Translations under genes and position numbers: made by a program
Part shown: positions 1 through 8,650 of the stretch, piece by piece
Layout: each line of letters opens with the position of its first letter
How positions within the stretch are numbered: position 1 is the stretch's first letter
Notes under the pieces: model-generated
What the model was told of the DNA's origin: nothing
Database searches by the model: none
Seen by the model: the letters and a program-made list of their open reading frames with translations, nothing else
From: Mucilaginibacter sp. UBA4741
Lineage (GTDB): Bacteria > Bacteroidota > Bacteroidia > Sphingobacteriales > Sphingobacteriaceae
Assembly: GCA_002403905.1 (NCBI GenBank)
Contig: DHIR01000151.1
Location: 1 to 16,051 of the forward strand
Length of the DNA: 16,051 nt
Direction: 5' to 3'

Positions 1-68
1 TTTAATCGCACAACACGTTAAATAATGTATATACCCTGTTGATATATCTATATCAAACATTGAAAGAC

Positions 69-92
69 AACTTGTTGTTAAGTGTACAACTT
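69..92. promoter_or_regulatory. Operator-like imperfect dyad upstream of RND operon
   Basis: The stretch reads AA-C-TTGT, ten bases, ACAA-C-TT. It is a 24-bp dyad in which six of seven positions in each outer half-site are symmetrical. It lies 57 bases before the start of the TolC-like gene, where a TetR-type repressor of an RND operon often binds. A weak -7-like box TATCTTTA follows at 106-113, with no clear -33 TTG partner. No regulator gene is visible, but the window begins only 68 bases upstream. The operator role is inferred. Confidence 0.3.
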
Positions 93-148
93 TAATACAG
101 AATTATATCTTTATTTTAGCTTCGTAAACATACTGTAGTTATATCTCA

Positions 149-1384
149 ATGAAGTGGTTTTTTAGCCTGATACTATTTATTGCCTCCTATACAGCTGCGC
201 TGGCGCAAACCTATTCGTTAGATCATTATTTGGATGTTGCCAAAAAAAACAGCCCGCTTTTAAATGACATGCGCAACCAGGTTGGTATGAGCAAACTGGA
301 TAGCTTACGGTTAAAGGCAAGCAATAATTTCCAGGTAAACGCGTCAAGCGCCGGCTTATATGCCCCGGTTATAGGCGGATATGGTTATGCTGGCGCGGTT
401 ACCAACGTACAAACTTTTAACGCGTTAATGGGCGTAAGCAAAACCATAATTGGCCATGGTTATTTAAATAGCCAATATGCAGCTATACAATTGCAACGCG
501 ATTCGCTAATAGCGGCAACACGCATTTCTGAGCAAGATCTGCATAAATCCATCATAACGCAATACATTACCGCTTACGGCAGCTCACAACAGCTTAAATT
601 TACCCAGGAAACTATTGATCTGCTAAATAAAGAAGAAGATCTGCTTAAAAAACTTACCCGCGCCAACGTATATCGGCAAACAGATTACCTGGCATTTTTG
701 GTAACGTTAAAACAACAGCAGCTACAATTATTACAGGCAACATTACAATACAAGAACGATTATGCTACACTTAATTACTTGGCAGGCATAGCCGATACCA
801 GTATGGCCCAGCTAAGCGAGCCACTAATTGAAAAAACGTATGCGCCGCCAATTGCCAACAGTATATTTTATAAAAAATTTACGCTGGATAGTTTAAGGCT
901 TACCAACAGTCACCGGTTAATTGATTATGCCTACAAACCCCGTGTAAACGTGTTTGGCGATGCCGGCTTTAATACAGATTTTACCGGGCAGGAATATAAA
1001 AACCTTGGCACCAGTGTAGGTTTTAATATTATTGTACCTATTTATGATGGCGGCCAGCGCAAATTACAGCATAGGCGTGTTGAGTTTGAAGAAAACTCAA
1101 GGCAAACCTATAAAACGTTTTTTGATGTGCAGTACCGACAGCAAATTGCACAATTAAACCAACAGATAAGCGAAAGCGATAAGATACTTGATAAGGTAAA
1201 TGAGCAGATAAAGTATACCGAAAGCCTGATAAAAGTTGACACCCAACTTTTACAAACCGGCGACCTTAGAATTGCCGACCTTATACTGGCTGTAAACAAT
1301 TACCTAACTGCAAAAAACCTGCTTACGCAAACTACCATAAGCAGGCTGCAACTTATTAATCAGTTAAATTACTGGAACAAATAA
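149..1384 (+). CDS. TolC family outer membrane efflux protein
   Basis: This is the outer membrane channel of a tripartite efflux pump, which should trimerise into a beta-barrel with a long periplasmic alpha-barrel. The 411-residue product starts with a Sec signal peptide (basic Met-Lys, hydrophobic core, Ala-Leu-Ala-Gln cleavage region near residues 17-20). The mature protein has long Gln/Leu-rich amphipathic helices, for example residues 130-215 and 300-400, interrupted by beta-rich stretches around 60-95 and 260-300 (the latter containing VPIYDGGQR). That helix-strand-helix duplication is typical of the outer membrane efflux protein family, and the length is in the usual 400-480 range. The next gene begins one base after its stop, so the two are co-transcribed. 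The class of protein is clear; the transported substrate is not. Confidence 0.9.
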   Translation: MKWFFSLILFIASYTAALAQTYSLDHYLDVAKKNSPLLNDMRNQVGMSKLDSLRLKASNNFQVNASSAGLYAPVIGGYGYAGAVTNVQTFNALMGVSKTIIGHGYLNSQYAAIQLQRDSLIAATRISEQDLHKSIITQYITAYGSSQQLKFTQETIDLLNKEEDLLKKLTRANVYRQTDYLAFLVTLKQQQLQLLQATLQYKNDYATLNYLAGIADTSMAQLSEPLIEKTYAPPIANSIFYKKFTLDSLRLTNSHRLIDYAYKPRVNVFGDAGFNTDFTGQEYKNLGTSVGFNIIVPIYDGGQRKLQHRRVEFEENSRQTYKTFFDVQYRQQIAQLNQQISESDKILDKVNEQIKYTESLIKVDTQLLQTGDLRIADLILAVNNYLTAKNLLTQTTISRLQLINQLNYWNK

Positions 1385-1385
1385 T

Positions 1386-2333
1386 ATGAAGATATTAAGT
1401 CTACTATATTCACATGTTAAACCCATCTGCTATGTATTAAGCCTGGTGGTATTGCTGGCATCATGCAAAGGCAAAGATCCCGCCGCAGAAGAAGATGCCA
1501 AAGTTGAAACTGTAACGCCCGTTTCGGTAACTGGCGTTAATGACAGCACTATGGTTAATTACACTACATTAAACGCCATATCAACTTTTCAGAAACGTAG
1601 TGTAATTAAAGCAAATGCCAACGGTTATTTGCAAACCGTTAAAGCCCAAATGGGGCAATACATCAACAAGGGCGCGGTAATATTCTCCATTAAAACCAAG
1701 GAGGCTCAAGCCATTGGCAATACTATAAATATTTTAGATACCACCTTTAAATTTTCGGGTGTTAACCGCATCAAGGCGGCAGATCATGGATATATAACCC
1801 AAATTAACCACCAAACTGGCGATTATGTGCAGGACGGTGAACAACTGGCCGTTATAAGTGACCGCTCAAGTTTTGTATTTATTATGCAGTTGCCTTATGA
1901 GATGCGCCAAATGGTTAAACAAAACCAAACCGTACAGCTCACCCTGCCCGATGGACGAAACATCAACGGCAGCATAGCCTCATTTATGCCAACGGTTGAT
2001 ACTGCAGCACAAACCCAAGGTGTGATTATCCGTGTTAATACGGATGGCACTGTGCCAGAAAATTTGGTAGCTAAGGCCCGTATTGTTAAAACCTTAAAAC
2101 AAAACACACAATCATTACCCAAAACAGCGGTGTTAGCTAATGAAACCCAAACAGAATTTTGGGTGATGAAATTAATTAACGCCACAACCGCAGTTAAAAC
2201 ACCCATAAAAAAAGGAATGGAAAGCGGCGACCAGATAGAAGTGCTATCGCCTAAATTCTCTCCGCAAGATAAGATCATTGTTACCGGCAATTACGGTTTA
2301 GCAGATACAGCTAAAGTTAAAGTTATAAAATGA
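1386..2333 (+). CDS. RND efflux periplasmic adaptor, HlyD/MFP type, lipoprotein, short hairpin
   Basis: Membrane fusion protein linking the inner membrane pump to the outer membrane channel. The N-terminus has a hydrophobic segment ending in a lipobox (Leu-Ala-Ser-Cys, Cys27), so the mature protein should be lipid-anchored. Two lipoyl/barrel-sandwich halves are visible, at about residues 72-103 (NGYLQTVKAQMGQYINKGAV) and 128-158 (HGYITQINHQTGDYVQDGEQ), followed by beta-barrel and membrane-proximal domains. Only about 24 residues separate the lipoyl halves, leaving no room for the long coiled-coil hairpin most adaptors use to touch TolC. At 315 residues the protein is shorter than the usual 350-400. 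It starts one base after the TolC-like gene, and its stop overlaps the pump gene start by four bases (ATGA), indicating translational coupling. Confidence 0.88.
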   Translation: MKILSLLYSHVKPICYVLSLVVLLASCKGKDPAAEEDAKVETVTPVSVTGVNDSTMVNYTTLNAISTFQKRSVIKANANGYLQTVKAQMGQYINKGAVIFSIKTKEAQAIGNTINILDTTFKFSGVNRIKAADHGYITQINHQTGDYVQDGEQLAVISDRSSFVFIMQLPYEMRQMVKQNQTVQLTLPDGRNINGSIASFMPTVDTAAQTQGVIIRVNTDGTVPENLVAKARIVKTLKQNTQSLPKTAVLANETQTEFWVMKLINATTAVKTPIKKGMESGDQIEVLSPKFSPQDKIIVTGNYGLADTAKVKVIK

Positions 2334-5300
2334 CACCTGAAAAAAAAGAAACAAGGGTAACCAAGGCCGAAAACTTATTTGTTTTTTACCGTAAGCCGCT
2401 ATTGCTGGTTTTATCGCTTATTTTAATAGGTGGCGCTTTTGCTTATACAAAGCTGCAAACTTCGCTTTTCCCCGAAATTACGTTCCCTAAAATAAAAATC
2501 ATTGCCGATGCAGGTTTACAACCTGTAAACAAAATGATGATCACCATTACCAAACCTTTAGAGAACGCCATCAAACAAATACCCGACCTTCAAATGGTTA
2601 GGAGCACTACCAGCCGCGGCAGTTGCGAAATATCTGCCTATATGGATTGGAGCGCCGATATTGACCTGAGCAAACAACAGATAGAGGCACAAATAAGTAA
2701 GATACAAAACACGCTGCCACCCGATGTTAATATATCGGTAGAGAAAATGAATCCCTCTATTTTGCCGGTAAGCGGTTATACGTTAGAGAGCCATAACCGG
2801 TCGCCTATTGAGTTAAAACAGTTAGCAACATTTACAGTAAAACCTTTTTTATCACAAGTAAGCGGTGTATCAGAGATCCGGATAATTGGCGGTAAAACCA
2901 AAGAGTACTGGCTGGTGCTTAACCGCGAAAAAATGACATCGCTGGGTTTAACGCCAGATATAATAAGTACGGCGCTTAGCCAAACCAACTTTATCAAATC
3001 AGAAGGTTATTTGTCTGATTATAAAATGCTGTACCTAACCGTAACAGACGCTACTGTAACCGGCAAAGATCAGTTAGAGAATATGGTTATCAGTAATGAC
3101 AGCAAACGCGTCATTCAGCTTAAAGACATTGCATCCGTACAAATAAGCGAAGGTATTGAGTACACAAAAATTAACGCAAATGGGCATGATGGTGTATTGG
3201 TCGCTGTAATTAAACAACCCAACGCTAACTTAATTACGCTATCAACAGATATGGCGCAAAAGGTAGCCGCGTTGCAAAAGATTTTACCAAAAGATGTAAC
3301 CATAAAACCCTATTATGTTCAGGCTGATTTTGTAAATGAGTCTGTAAAAAGTGTTACCGATAGTGTTTGGATAGGTTTGTTACTGGCTATAGTGGTTGCC
3401 GTAATTTTCCTACGATCGTTTAAGGCCAGCGCTACTATTTTAATCACCATCCCGGTTACGTTGTGCCTAACTTTATTAGTACTATATGTTATAGGTTATA
3501 CTTTTAACATTATGACCCTGGGAGCCATAGCCGCGGCCATAGGGTTAATTATTGATGATGCCATAGTTGTGGTTGAGCAAATACACCGTACACACGAGGA
3601 ACATCCCGAAGAGCCTACCCGTAAATTATTAAAGAAGGCTATTGATTATTTATTCCCGGCGATGGTGGGCTCATCCATAAGTACCATTGTAATATTTGTT
3701 CCGTTTTTACTGATGACAGGGGTTGCGGGAGCCTATTTTAAGGTAATGACCAATACCATGATCATTACGCTGGTTTGCTCTTTCTTTGTAACCTGGATAG
3801 GTTTACCGGTTATATATTTACTGCTAACAAAGGACAAGCCACATACTGCTAATAATAAAGAAGAAACACACCAGGTAAAAAAACAACGCTGGGTATCGTT
3901 CTTTATACTGCGCCCGGTAATGAGTATTATTATTATACTGGTATTGGTAGCTGTAATTATATTCATTCCCGGAAGATTACAAACCGGCTTTTTGCCCGAT
4001 ATGGACGAGGGCAGTATTGTGATGGATTATAGCTCGCCACCGGGAACTTCGTTAGATGAGACCGACCGTATACTAAAAGAAGCCGAAAAAATCCTTATTA
4101 AGCATCCTGATATAGCTACCTATTCACGCCGAACCGGGACCCAAATGGGTTTCTTTATTACCGAGCCCAACAGAGGTGATTATTTAATACAACTTAAAAA
4201 GGATCGTAAAAAAACCACCGAAGAGGTAATAAGCGATATACGAACCGAAATAGAAAAAACCCAGCCCGCTCTTAGGCTTGATTTTGGCCAGGTAATAACC
4301 GATATGTTGGGCGACCTGATGAGTTCGACCCAACCTATTGAAATAAAAGTTTTTGGCGATGACCAGCATATTCTGCAAGACCTCTCCAAAAAAATTGCAG
4401 AACAGGTTACAGCCGTTAAAGGTACCGCCGATGTGTTTGACGGTATTGTAATCGCCGGCCCATCGGTAAGTATTTTGCCTAATTACGCAAAGCTGGCGCA
4501 GTATCGTATTACCCCTACCATTCTACAGTTCCAGGCGCAAACCGCGCTTGATGGTAATGTGGTTGGTAATTTATATGAAACACAGCAGCTCTCTCCTATC
4601 AGGATGGTTTATCCCGGTAACCGCAGCTTAAATATATCGGCCATAAAAAACCTGAACGTATTTTTGGGTAATGGCAAAATGATACCAATTAGCCAATTGG
4701 CCACTGTATCCGTACAAACCGGCGATGCAGAGATAGAAAGACAGGATTTGCAATCAATGGGTGTAATTACAGCGCGGCTAGAAAATAGCGACCTCGGTAC
4801 GGTAATACCGGCCATCCAAAAAAACATTGCCACTAAAGTTAGCCTGCCACGCGGCTACCATGTGGAGTACGGCGGCGCTTATGCCGAGCAACAACAATCG
4901 TTTAAAGAATTATTGATCATATTAATAACTTCAAGCCTATTGGTTTTTGGGGTGATCCTTTTCTTGTTCAAACAATTCAGGATAGCGTTTTTAATATTAG
5001 TTATTGCTGTTTTAGGGATATCTGGCAGTTTTTTAGCCCTGTTTATTACTAATACACCATTAAACGTAGGCAGCTATACCGGGCTAATAATGATAGTAGG
5101 TATCATTGGCGAAAATGCCATTTTCACCTTCCTGCAATTTAAAGAAAGCGCGCTCGAGAAAAGCGTTGATGAGGCCATTATTTACTCCATCTCCACCCGT
5201 CTGCGCCCTAAGTTAATGACGGCATTGGGTGCTATAATAGCGCTAATGCCACTGGCTTTGGGTATTGGTGCTGGCGCGCAATTGCATCAGCCATTGGCCA

Positions 5301-5425
5301 TTGCCGTTATTGGTGGCTTCTTGGTGGCCTTACCACTGTTGCTTATCGTTTTGCCAAGTATGCTTCGTATTATTTACCGCAAAGGTGATGTAAATCCGCA
5401 TCATGAAAATCATACGGATTCTTAA
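2330..5425 (+). CDS. RND family efflux transporter permease
   Basis: Proton-driven inner membrane pump of the resistance-nodulation-division superfamily. Its 1031 residues match the family length, with TM1 near residues 24-41, a large periplasmic loop, TM2-6 about 340-500, TM7 about 525-545, a second large loop, and TM8-12 about 870-1015. TM4 carries GLIIDDAIVVVEQIHR with adjacent acidic residues D409 and D410, the proton-relay pair typical of HAE-type (drug/hydrophobe) pumps. Heavy-metal pumps usually have DG here. TM10 has an atypical GENA at 927-930 where drug pumps usually show a KNA-like motif. The tail is His-rich (HHENHTDS). It is the last gene of the three-gene operon and overlaps the adaptor by four bases. 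The RND assignment is firm; the substrate could be drugs, lipids or metals. Confidence 0.93.
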   Translation: MTPEKKETRVTKAENLFVFYRKPLLLVLSLILIGGAFAYTKLQTSLFPEITFPKIKIIADAGLQPVNKMMITITKPLENAIKQIPDLQMVRSTTSRGSCEISAYMDWSADIDLSKQQIEAQISKIQNTLPPDVNISVEKMNPSILPVSGYTLESHNRSPIELKQLATFTVKPFLSQVSGVSEIRIIGGKTKEYWLVLNREKMTSLGLTPDIISTALSQTNFIKSEGYLSDYKMLYLTVTDATVTGKDQLENMVISNDSKRVIQLKDIASVQISEGIEYTKINANGHDGVLVAVIKQPNANLITLSTDMAQKVAALQKILPKDVTIKPYYVQADFVNESVKSVTDSVWIGLLLAIVVAVIFLRSFKASATILITIPVTLCLTLLVLYVIGYTFNIMTLGAIAAAIGLIIDDAIVVVEQIHRTHEEHPEEPTRKLLKKAIDYLFPAMVGSSISTIVIFVPFLLMTGVAGAYFKVMTNTMIITLVCSFFVTWIGLPVIYLLLTKDKPHTANNKEETHQVKKQRWVSFFILRPVMSIIIILVLVAVIIFIPGRLQTGFLPDMDEGSIVMDYSSPPGTSLDETDRILKEAEKILIKHPDIATYSRRTGTQMGFFITEPNRGDYLIQLKKDRKKTTEEVISDIRTEIEKTQPALRLDFGQVITDMLGDLMSSTQPIEIKVFGDDQHILQDLSKKIAEQVTAVKGTADVFDGIVIAGPSVSILPNYAKLAQYRITPTILQFQAQTALDGNVVGNLYETQQLSPIRMVYPGNRSLNISAIKNLNVFLGNGKMIPISQLATVSVQTGDAEIERQDLQSMGVITARLENSDLGTVIPAIQKNIATKVSLPRGYHVEYGGAYAEQQQSFKELLIILITSSLLVFGVILFLFKQFRIAFLILVIAVLGISGSFLALFITNTPLNVGSYTGLIMIVGIIGENAIFTFLQFKESALEKSVDEAIIYSISTRLRPKLMTALGAIIALMPLALGIGAGAQLHQPLAIAVIGGFLVALPLLLIVLPSMLRIIYRKGDVNPHHENHTDS

Positions 5426-5476
5426 GTACAAGCTTTCTACAGAATTAGTAACGATTTTTAAATCAAAAAGATCACA

Positions 5477-6466
5477 ATGAAAAAGTCGCTTTTAACTATT
5501 GCCGCATTACTTATTGGTGGTGCAACCTTTGCACAAACCTATGTATTAGATAAAACCATCCCCCTAACCGGCGAGGGAGGCTATGATTACCTGTCTATTG
5601 ACAAAGTGAACAACCGTTTATATGTGTCGCACGGTACAATGGTTAACGTGGTTGATCTGGCTACAGAAACACAAGTTGGCTTAATTGAAAACATGAAAGG
5701 TGTACATGGCATAGCAATAGACAATAAAGCAAACAGGGGCTTTATCAGTGATGGCCGGTCGAACGCTGTTGTAGCATTTGATCTGAAGACTTTAAAAACG
5801 ATAGCGACTATCCCGGTGGATGCCAAAGGGCCGGATGCTATAATGTATGACCCCTACTCTGACCGTGTGTACAGTTTTAACGGCGATAGCAATAGCTCAT
5901 CAGTAGTTGACCCGAATACCCTTAAACAAGTTGGCACCATTGCCTTAGGTGGCGCACCCGAATTCGCGGTGAGCGATGGCAAAGGCAAAATATATAATAA
6001 CCTGGAGGATAAAAATAGCCTTAACGTTATTGATACCAAAACTTTAACGGTGATAAAAAATTATCCGCTGGCACCAAAAGGCGCGCCAACCGGTGTTGCT
6101 TTAGATGAAAAAAACAAACGCACATTTTCTGTATCGCGCGAAAATAACAGCATGGTTGTGGTAGATATTACTACAGGTAAAGTAGTAACAACTGTACCTA
6201 TTGGCGCAGGGGTTGATGCTGTTGCTTACGATGCTGAAACCAAACTGATATTCTGCTCGAACGGCGACGGAACAACTACCATTATCAAACAGGAGTCGGC
6301 TGATAAATACAGCGTTGTACAAACTCTAGCTACCCAAAACCGCGCAAAAACATTAGCGTTGGATACCAAAACGCATAAAATTTATTTAAGCGTGGTTAAC
6401 TTTGAGCCGGGTACGCGCAAGGCATTACCTAACTCGTTCAAGGTATTGGTTTATAAACAACAATAA
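5477..6466 (+). CDS. Secreted YncE/YVTN-type beta-propeller protein
   Basis: A 329-residue exported protein with a clear Sec signal peptide (MKKSLLTIAALLIGGATFAQ), likely cleaved after Phe-Ala. The rest consists of repeated units of roughly 40 residues built on a pattern of Tyr/Phe-Val-Ser, Val-Val-Asp, Val-Ile-Pro-Val and Gly-Ala-Asp-Ala-Val-Ala-Tyr-Asp. These are the blades of a YVTN/NHL-like seven-bladed propeller as in YncE. Such proteins act in the periplasm or at the surface, usually in binding, and no catalytic motif is visible. It begins 51 bases after the RND pump stop on the same strand, with no strong terminator between, so read-through from the efflux operon is possible. A functional link to the pump is not shown. 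Confidence 0.8.
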   Translation: MKKSLLTIAALLIGGATFAQTYVLDKTIPLTGEGGYDYLSIDKVNNRLYVSHGTMVNVVDLATETQVGLIENMKGVHGIAIDNKANRGFISDGRSNAVVAFDLKTLKTIATIPVDAKGPDAIMYDPYSDRVYSFNGDSNSSSVVDPNTLKQVGTIALGGAPEFAVSDGKGKIYNNLEDKNSLNVIDTKTLTVIKNYPLAPKGAPTGVALDEKNKRTFSVSRENNSMVVVDITTGKVVTTVPIGAGVDAVAYDAETKLIFCSNGDGTTTIIKQESADKYSVVQTLATQNRAKTLALDTKTHKIYLSVVNFEPGTRKALPNSFKVLVYKQQ

Positions 6467-6499
6467 CAGCTTTATAACTAATATTTAAATTTTTATAAT

Positions 6500-6507
6500 T
6501 ATTTTTG
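6500..6507 (+). promoter_or_regulatory. Candidate -7 box (TATTTTTG) for the desaturase gene
   Basis: TATTTTTG matches the Bacteroidota -7 consensus TAnnTTTG and lies 65 bases before the desaturase ATG. I do not see a -33 TTG at 17-23 bases upstream, and the surrounding sequence is very AT-rich, so a chance match is possible. Confidence 0.3.
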
Positions 6508-6571
6508 AAGAATTGAGTTATATAACCAATCCTCTTATCTAACTTAAATTAAAAGATTTTTATAAAGTTTT

Positions 6572-7570
6572 ATGACTAAAAGAACGGATTTTGTTTATTC
6601 GGAGGTTTCAGAGCCGCATCGTGTACGCACCAAAAAAATTTTAAAAGAGTTCCCTAATTTACGGAATCTTATAGGCAAAAATCCGAATACCATATTTGCT
6701 ATAATTGGGTTGGTGGCATTCCAGCTAGTTTTAGCCTGGTTCCTTCGTGATCAGTCATGGTGGCTGGTATTTGGCGCAGCTTATTTATTGGGTGCCTTTG
6801 CAGACCACGCGTTGTTTGTAATGATACATGAATGCGCGCACCAACTGCTTTTCAAAAATCGTTCGGCTAACCGTTGGGCAGGTATGTTGGCTAATATGCC
6901 GCAAATTTTCCCAAGTTCTATATCGTTCGAGCGTTACCATATTAAGCACCACTCTTTTCAGGGAGTGCATGAGTTAGATGCCGACCTTCCTAGTAAATGG
7001 GAAGCAAAACTGATCAACAACTCATTTTTAGGTAAAGCCTTGTGGTTGTTATTTTATCCACTTTTCCAGGTATTCCGCTTATCAAGATTAAGAGAGATCC
7101 AAATATTTGACATCTGGATAGTGGCCAATCTTTTAGTGCAGGTGGTTTTTACTGCTGCTGTATATTACTTTTTAGGCTGGCATTCGTTAGCGTTTTTATT
7201 GTTGAGTTTCTCATTTTCGGTAGGTTTACACCCACTGGGCGCACGTTGGGTACAAGAGCATTACTTAACCCATAGTGTTGAGCAAGAAACTTATAGCTAT
7301 TACGGTGGTTTAAACCTGGTTGCCTTTAACGTAGGTTTCCATAATGAGCATCATGATTTCCCTTCTATCCCATGGAACAAATTACCAGAGATAAAGAAAA
7401 CCGCTCCTGCATATTATGATACCTTATTCTACCATAAATCATGGACCAAGCTGTTTTTCAGGTTCTTGTTTGATAAGGAGATATCGTTATTTAATCGAAT
7501 ATTAAGAAAAGAAAGAGGCAAAGTAGCCTTGACAGATGTTTCGAAACCTGATGCGGAATTGAGCGCGTAA
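6572..7570 (+). CDS. DEGS-like sphingolipid (dihydroceramide) delta-4 desaturase homologue
   Basis: A membrane di-iron fatty acid desaturase of 332 residues. The three histidine boxes are HECAH (86-90), HIKHH (123-127) and HNEHH (257-261), separated by hydrophobic membrane segments around 41-60, 63-82, 153-170 and 180-220. From memory of the human DEGS1 sequence, similarity runs nearly end to end: an N-terminal segment resembling YTDQPHADRRREIL, SISFERYHIKHH, then ETYSYYGGLNL and NVGFHNEHHDFPSIP. DEGS enzymes introduce the delta-4 double bond into dihydroceramide using O2, cytochrome b5-type electrons and non-haem iron. Sphingobacteriaceae make dihydrosphingolipids, so such an enzyme is plausible here, but the substrate is inferred. 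The gene is preceded by a 105-base AT-rich gap and is probably transcribed separately. Alternative: an acyl-lipid desaturase of the same fold. Confidence 0.85.
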   Translation: MTKRTDFVYSEVSEPHRVRTKKILKEFPNLRNLIGKNPNTIFAIIGLVAFQLVLAWFLRDQSWWLVFGAAYLLGAFADHALFVMIHECAHQLLFKNRSANRWAGMLANMPQIFPSSISFERYHIKHHSFQGVHELDADLPSKWEAKLINNSFLGKALWLLFYPLFQVFRLSRLREIQIFDIWIVANLLVQVVFTAAVYYFLGWHSLAFLLLSFSFSVGLHPLGARWVQEHYLTHSVEQETYSYYGGLNLVAFNVGFHNEHHDFPSIPWNKLPEIKKTAPAYYDTLFYHKSWTKLFFRFLFDKEISLFNRILRKERGKVALTDVSKPDAELSA

Positions 7571-7591
7571 ATTTACTATTGAATATACTTT

Positions 7592-8365
7592 ATGAATGAT
7601 ACTGGTTTTTGGTGGATTTTAGCGCTACAAATAATAGGTTTTTTTGTAATATGTATTAAAATTTACGCTAAATCATATAGTACTGAAAAAGGGAAGAATT
7701 TAGCAACAAAAGAAGATGTAGGTGAAATAACCCAAATAGTTGAAAGTATAAAAACTTCACTATCTATAAAGATCGAAGAATTAAAATCGAATTTATCTTA
7801 TAAAAATGAACATCTGATTTATTTAAGAGCATCAGAAAGAAATGCCATAATAAATTATTATAAAGCCACTTGGGTGCTGGTCTTAAATTTCACAAGAACC
7901 GATCTTATAAAATATGAGATTGATAACTTTGATGAGAAGAATGGTGAGGTATCCAATTCCAAATTTCTTCGATATATTTCAGATGCTGAGTTAATTTTAA
8001 ACAAAATAAAAGATGAAGTATCCAACTTAAAATATCTCATGGATATTTCAGAGTCTGAATTAATGTTCTTTTATGACAAACCTGAGTTAACCTCTATAAT
8101 AGGAGAATTAAACCTGTCATTATCAGAATTTGAAAGATCTTTATTTCGTTCAATTAATCTTTTATTACAAGTTTTTACAGAAATAAGCGTTATAGCAAGT
8201 AATGGAACATTAACTAAAGAAGCCATCATTGAAGCTAAAAGAAAAAGAAGCGACATATTGGCCAATTGGTATGAAGATCGATATAATAGTCTTTTTTTTA
8301 TTCGTACATTTAATGGAAATTTAAAAAGCACGTTACTTGAAAGATTAACGAGTTTAACATCTTAA
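7592..8365 (+). CDS. Orphan single-span membrane coiled-coil protein
   Basis: I do not recognise a named family. The 257-residue product has one N-terminal membrane segment (about residues 6-25, Trp-Trp followed by Ile/Leu/Phe), then KGKNLATKEDVGEITQIVES (about 34-53). That motif resembles one I recall just after the membrane span in other hypothetical proteins of mobile or accessory regions. Residues about 40-75 look like a coiled coil, and the rest is charged and helical, probably cytoplasmic. Codon use is visibly more A/T-rich than in the flanking genes, suggesting recent acquisition. It starts 21 bases after the desaturase, and the next small gene begins 10 bases after its stop, so those two probably form a unit. 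No catalytic residues are evident. Confidence 0.65.
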   Translation: MNDTGFWWILALQIIGFFVICIKIYAKSYSTEKGKNLATKEDVGEITQIVESIKTSLSIKIEELKSNLSYKNEHLIYLRASERNAIINYYKATWVLVLNFTRTDLIKYEIDNFDEKNGEVSNSKFLRYISDAELILNKIKDEVSNLKYLMDISESELMFFYDKPELTSIIGELNLSLSEFERSLFRSINLLLQVFTEISVIASNGTLTKEAIIEAKRKRSDILANWYEDRYNSLFFIRTFNGNLKSTLLERLTSLTS

Positions 8366-8375
8366 TATTAAAAAA

Positions 8376-8621
8376 ATGGCAATTTTAATTTTATATGCAA
8401 AAGTAAGGCTAATGGATGGTTCGTTAGCTACTGGACCTGTTACAACTCAAGATTATCAGGAATTTTTATTTAGAAATACTGGTTCGAGTTTGGACTTATA
8501 TTTTCTTTTGAAAAAAAATGATTTGGGTTGGCATTTTTCTGGAGGGCCGGGTATAGTTATTCCGCAAGAATTTATTGAACAAGTTGGTCAGCAAATAGAT
8601 CAAGAACTTGTTGCTAAATAA
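8376..8621 (+). CDS. Orphan 81-aa protein paired with the upstream membrane protein
   Basis: Not recognised. A small protein of 81 residues with a beta-rich first half (MAILILYAKVRLMDGSLATG), a helical middle, and GWHFSGGPGIVIPQEFIEQV near residues 51-70, followed by a helix of Gln/Glu/Leu. There is no signal peptide or membrane span. The ATG sits 10 bases after the stop of the membrane coiled-coil gene and shares its A/T-rich codon use, so the two are likely co-transcribed and may act together. The coding call rests on the intact frame, the close spacing and a balanced amino acid composition. Function is unknown. Confidence 0.55.
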   Translation: MAILILYAKVRLMDGSLATGPVTTQDYQEFLFRNTGSSLDLYFLLKKNDLGWHFSGGPGIVIPQEFIEQVGQQIDQELVAK

Positions 8622-8650
8622 AATCTGTTTAATAGGTTCTAGTAATACGT

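Noticed and set aside
1895..2290. 131-codon minus-strand frame inside the adaptor gene
   Set aside because: Antisense shadow; the plus-strand adaptor is clearly coding in an operon.
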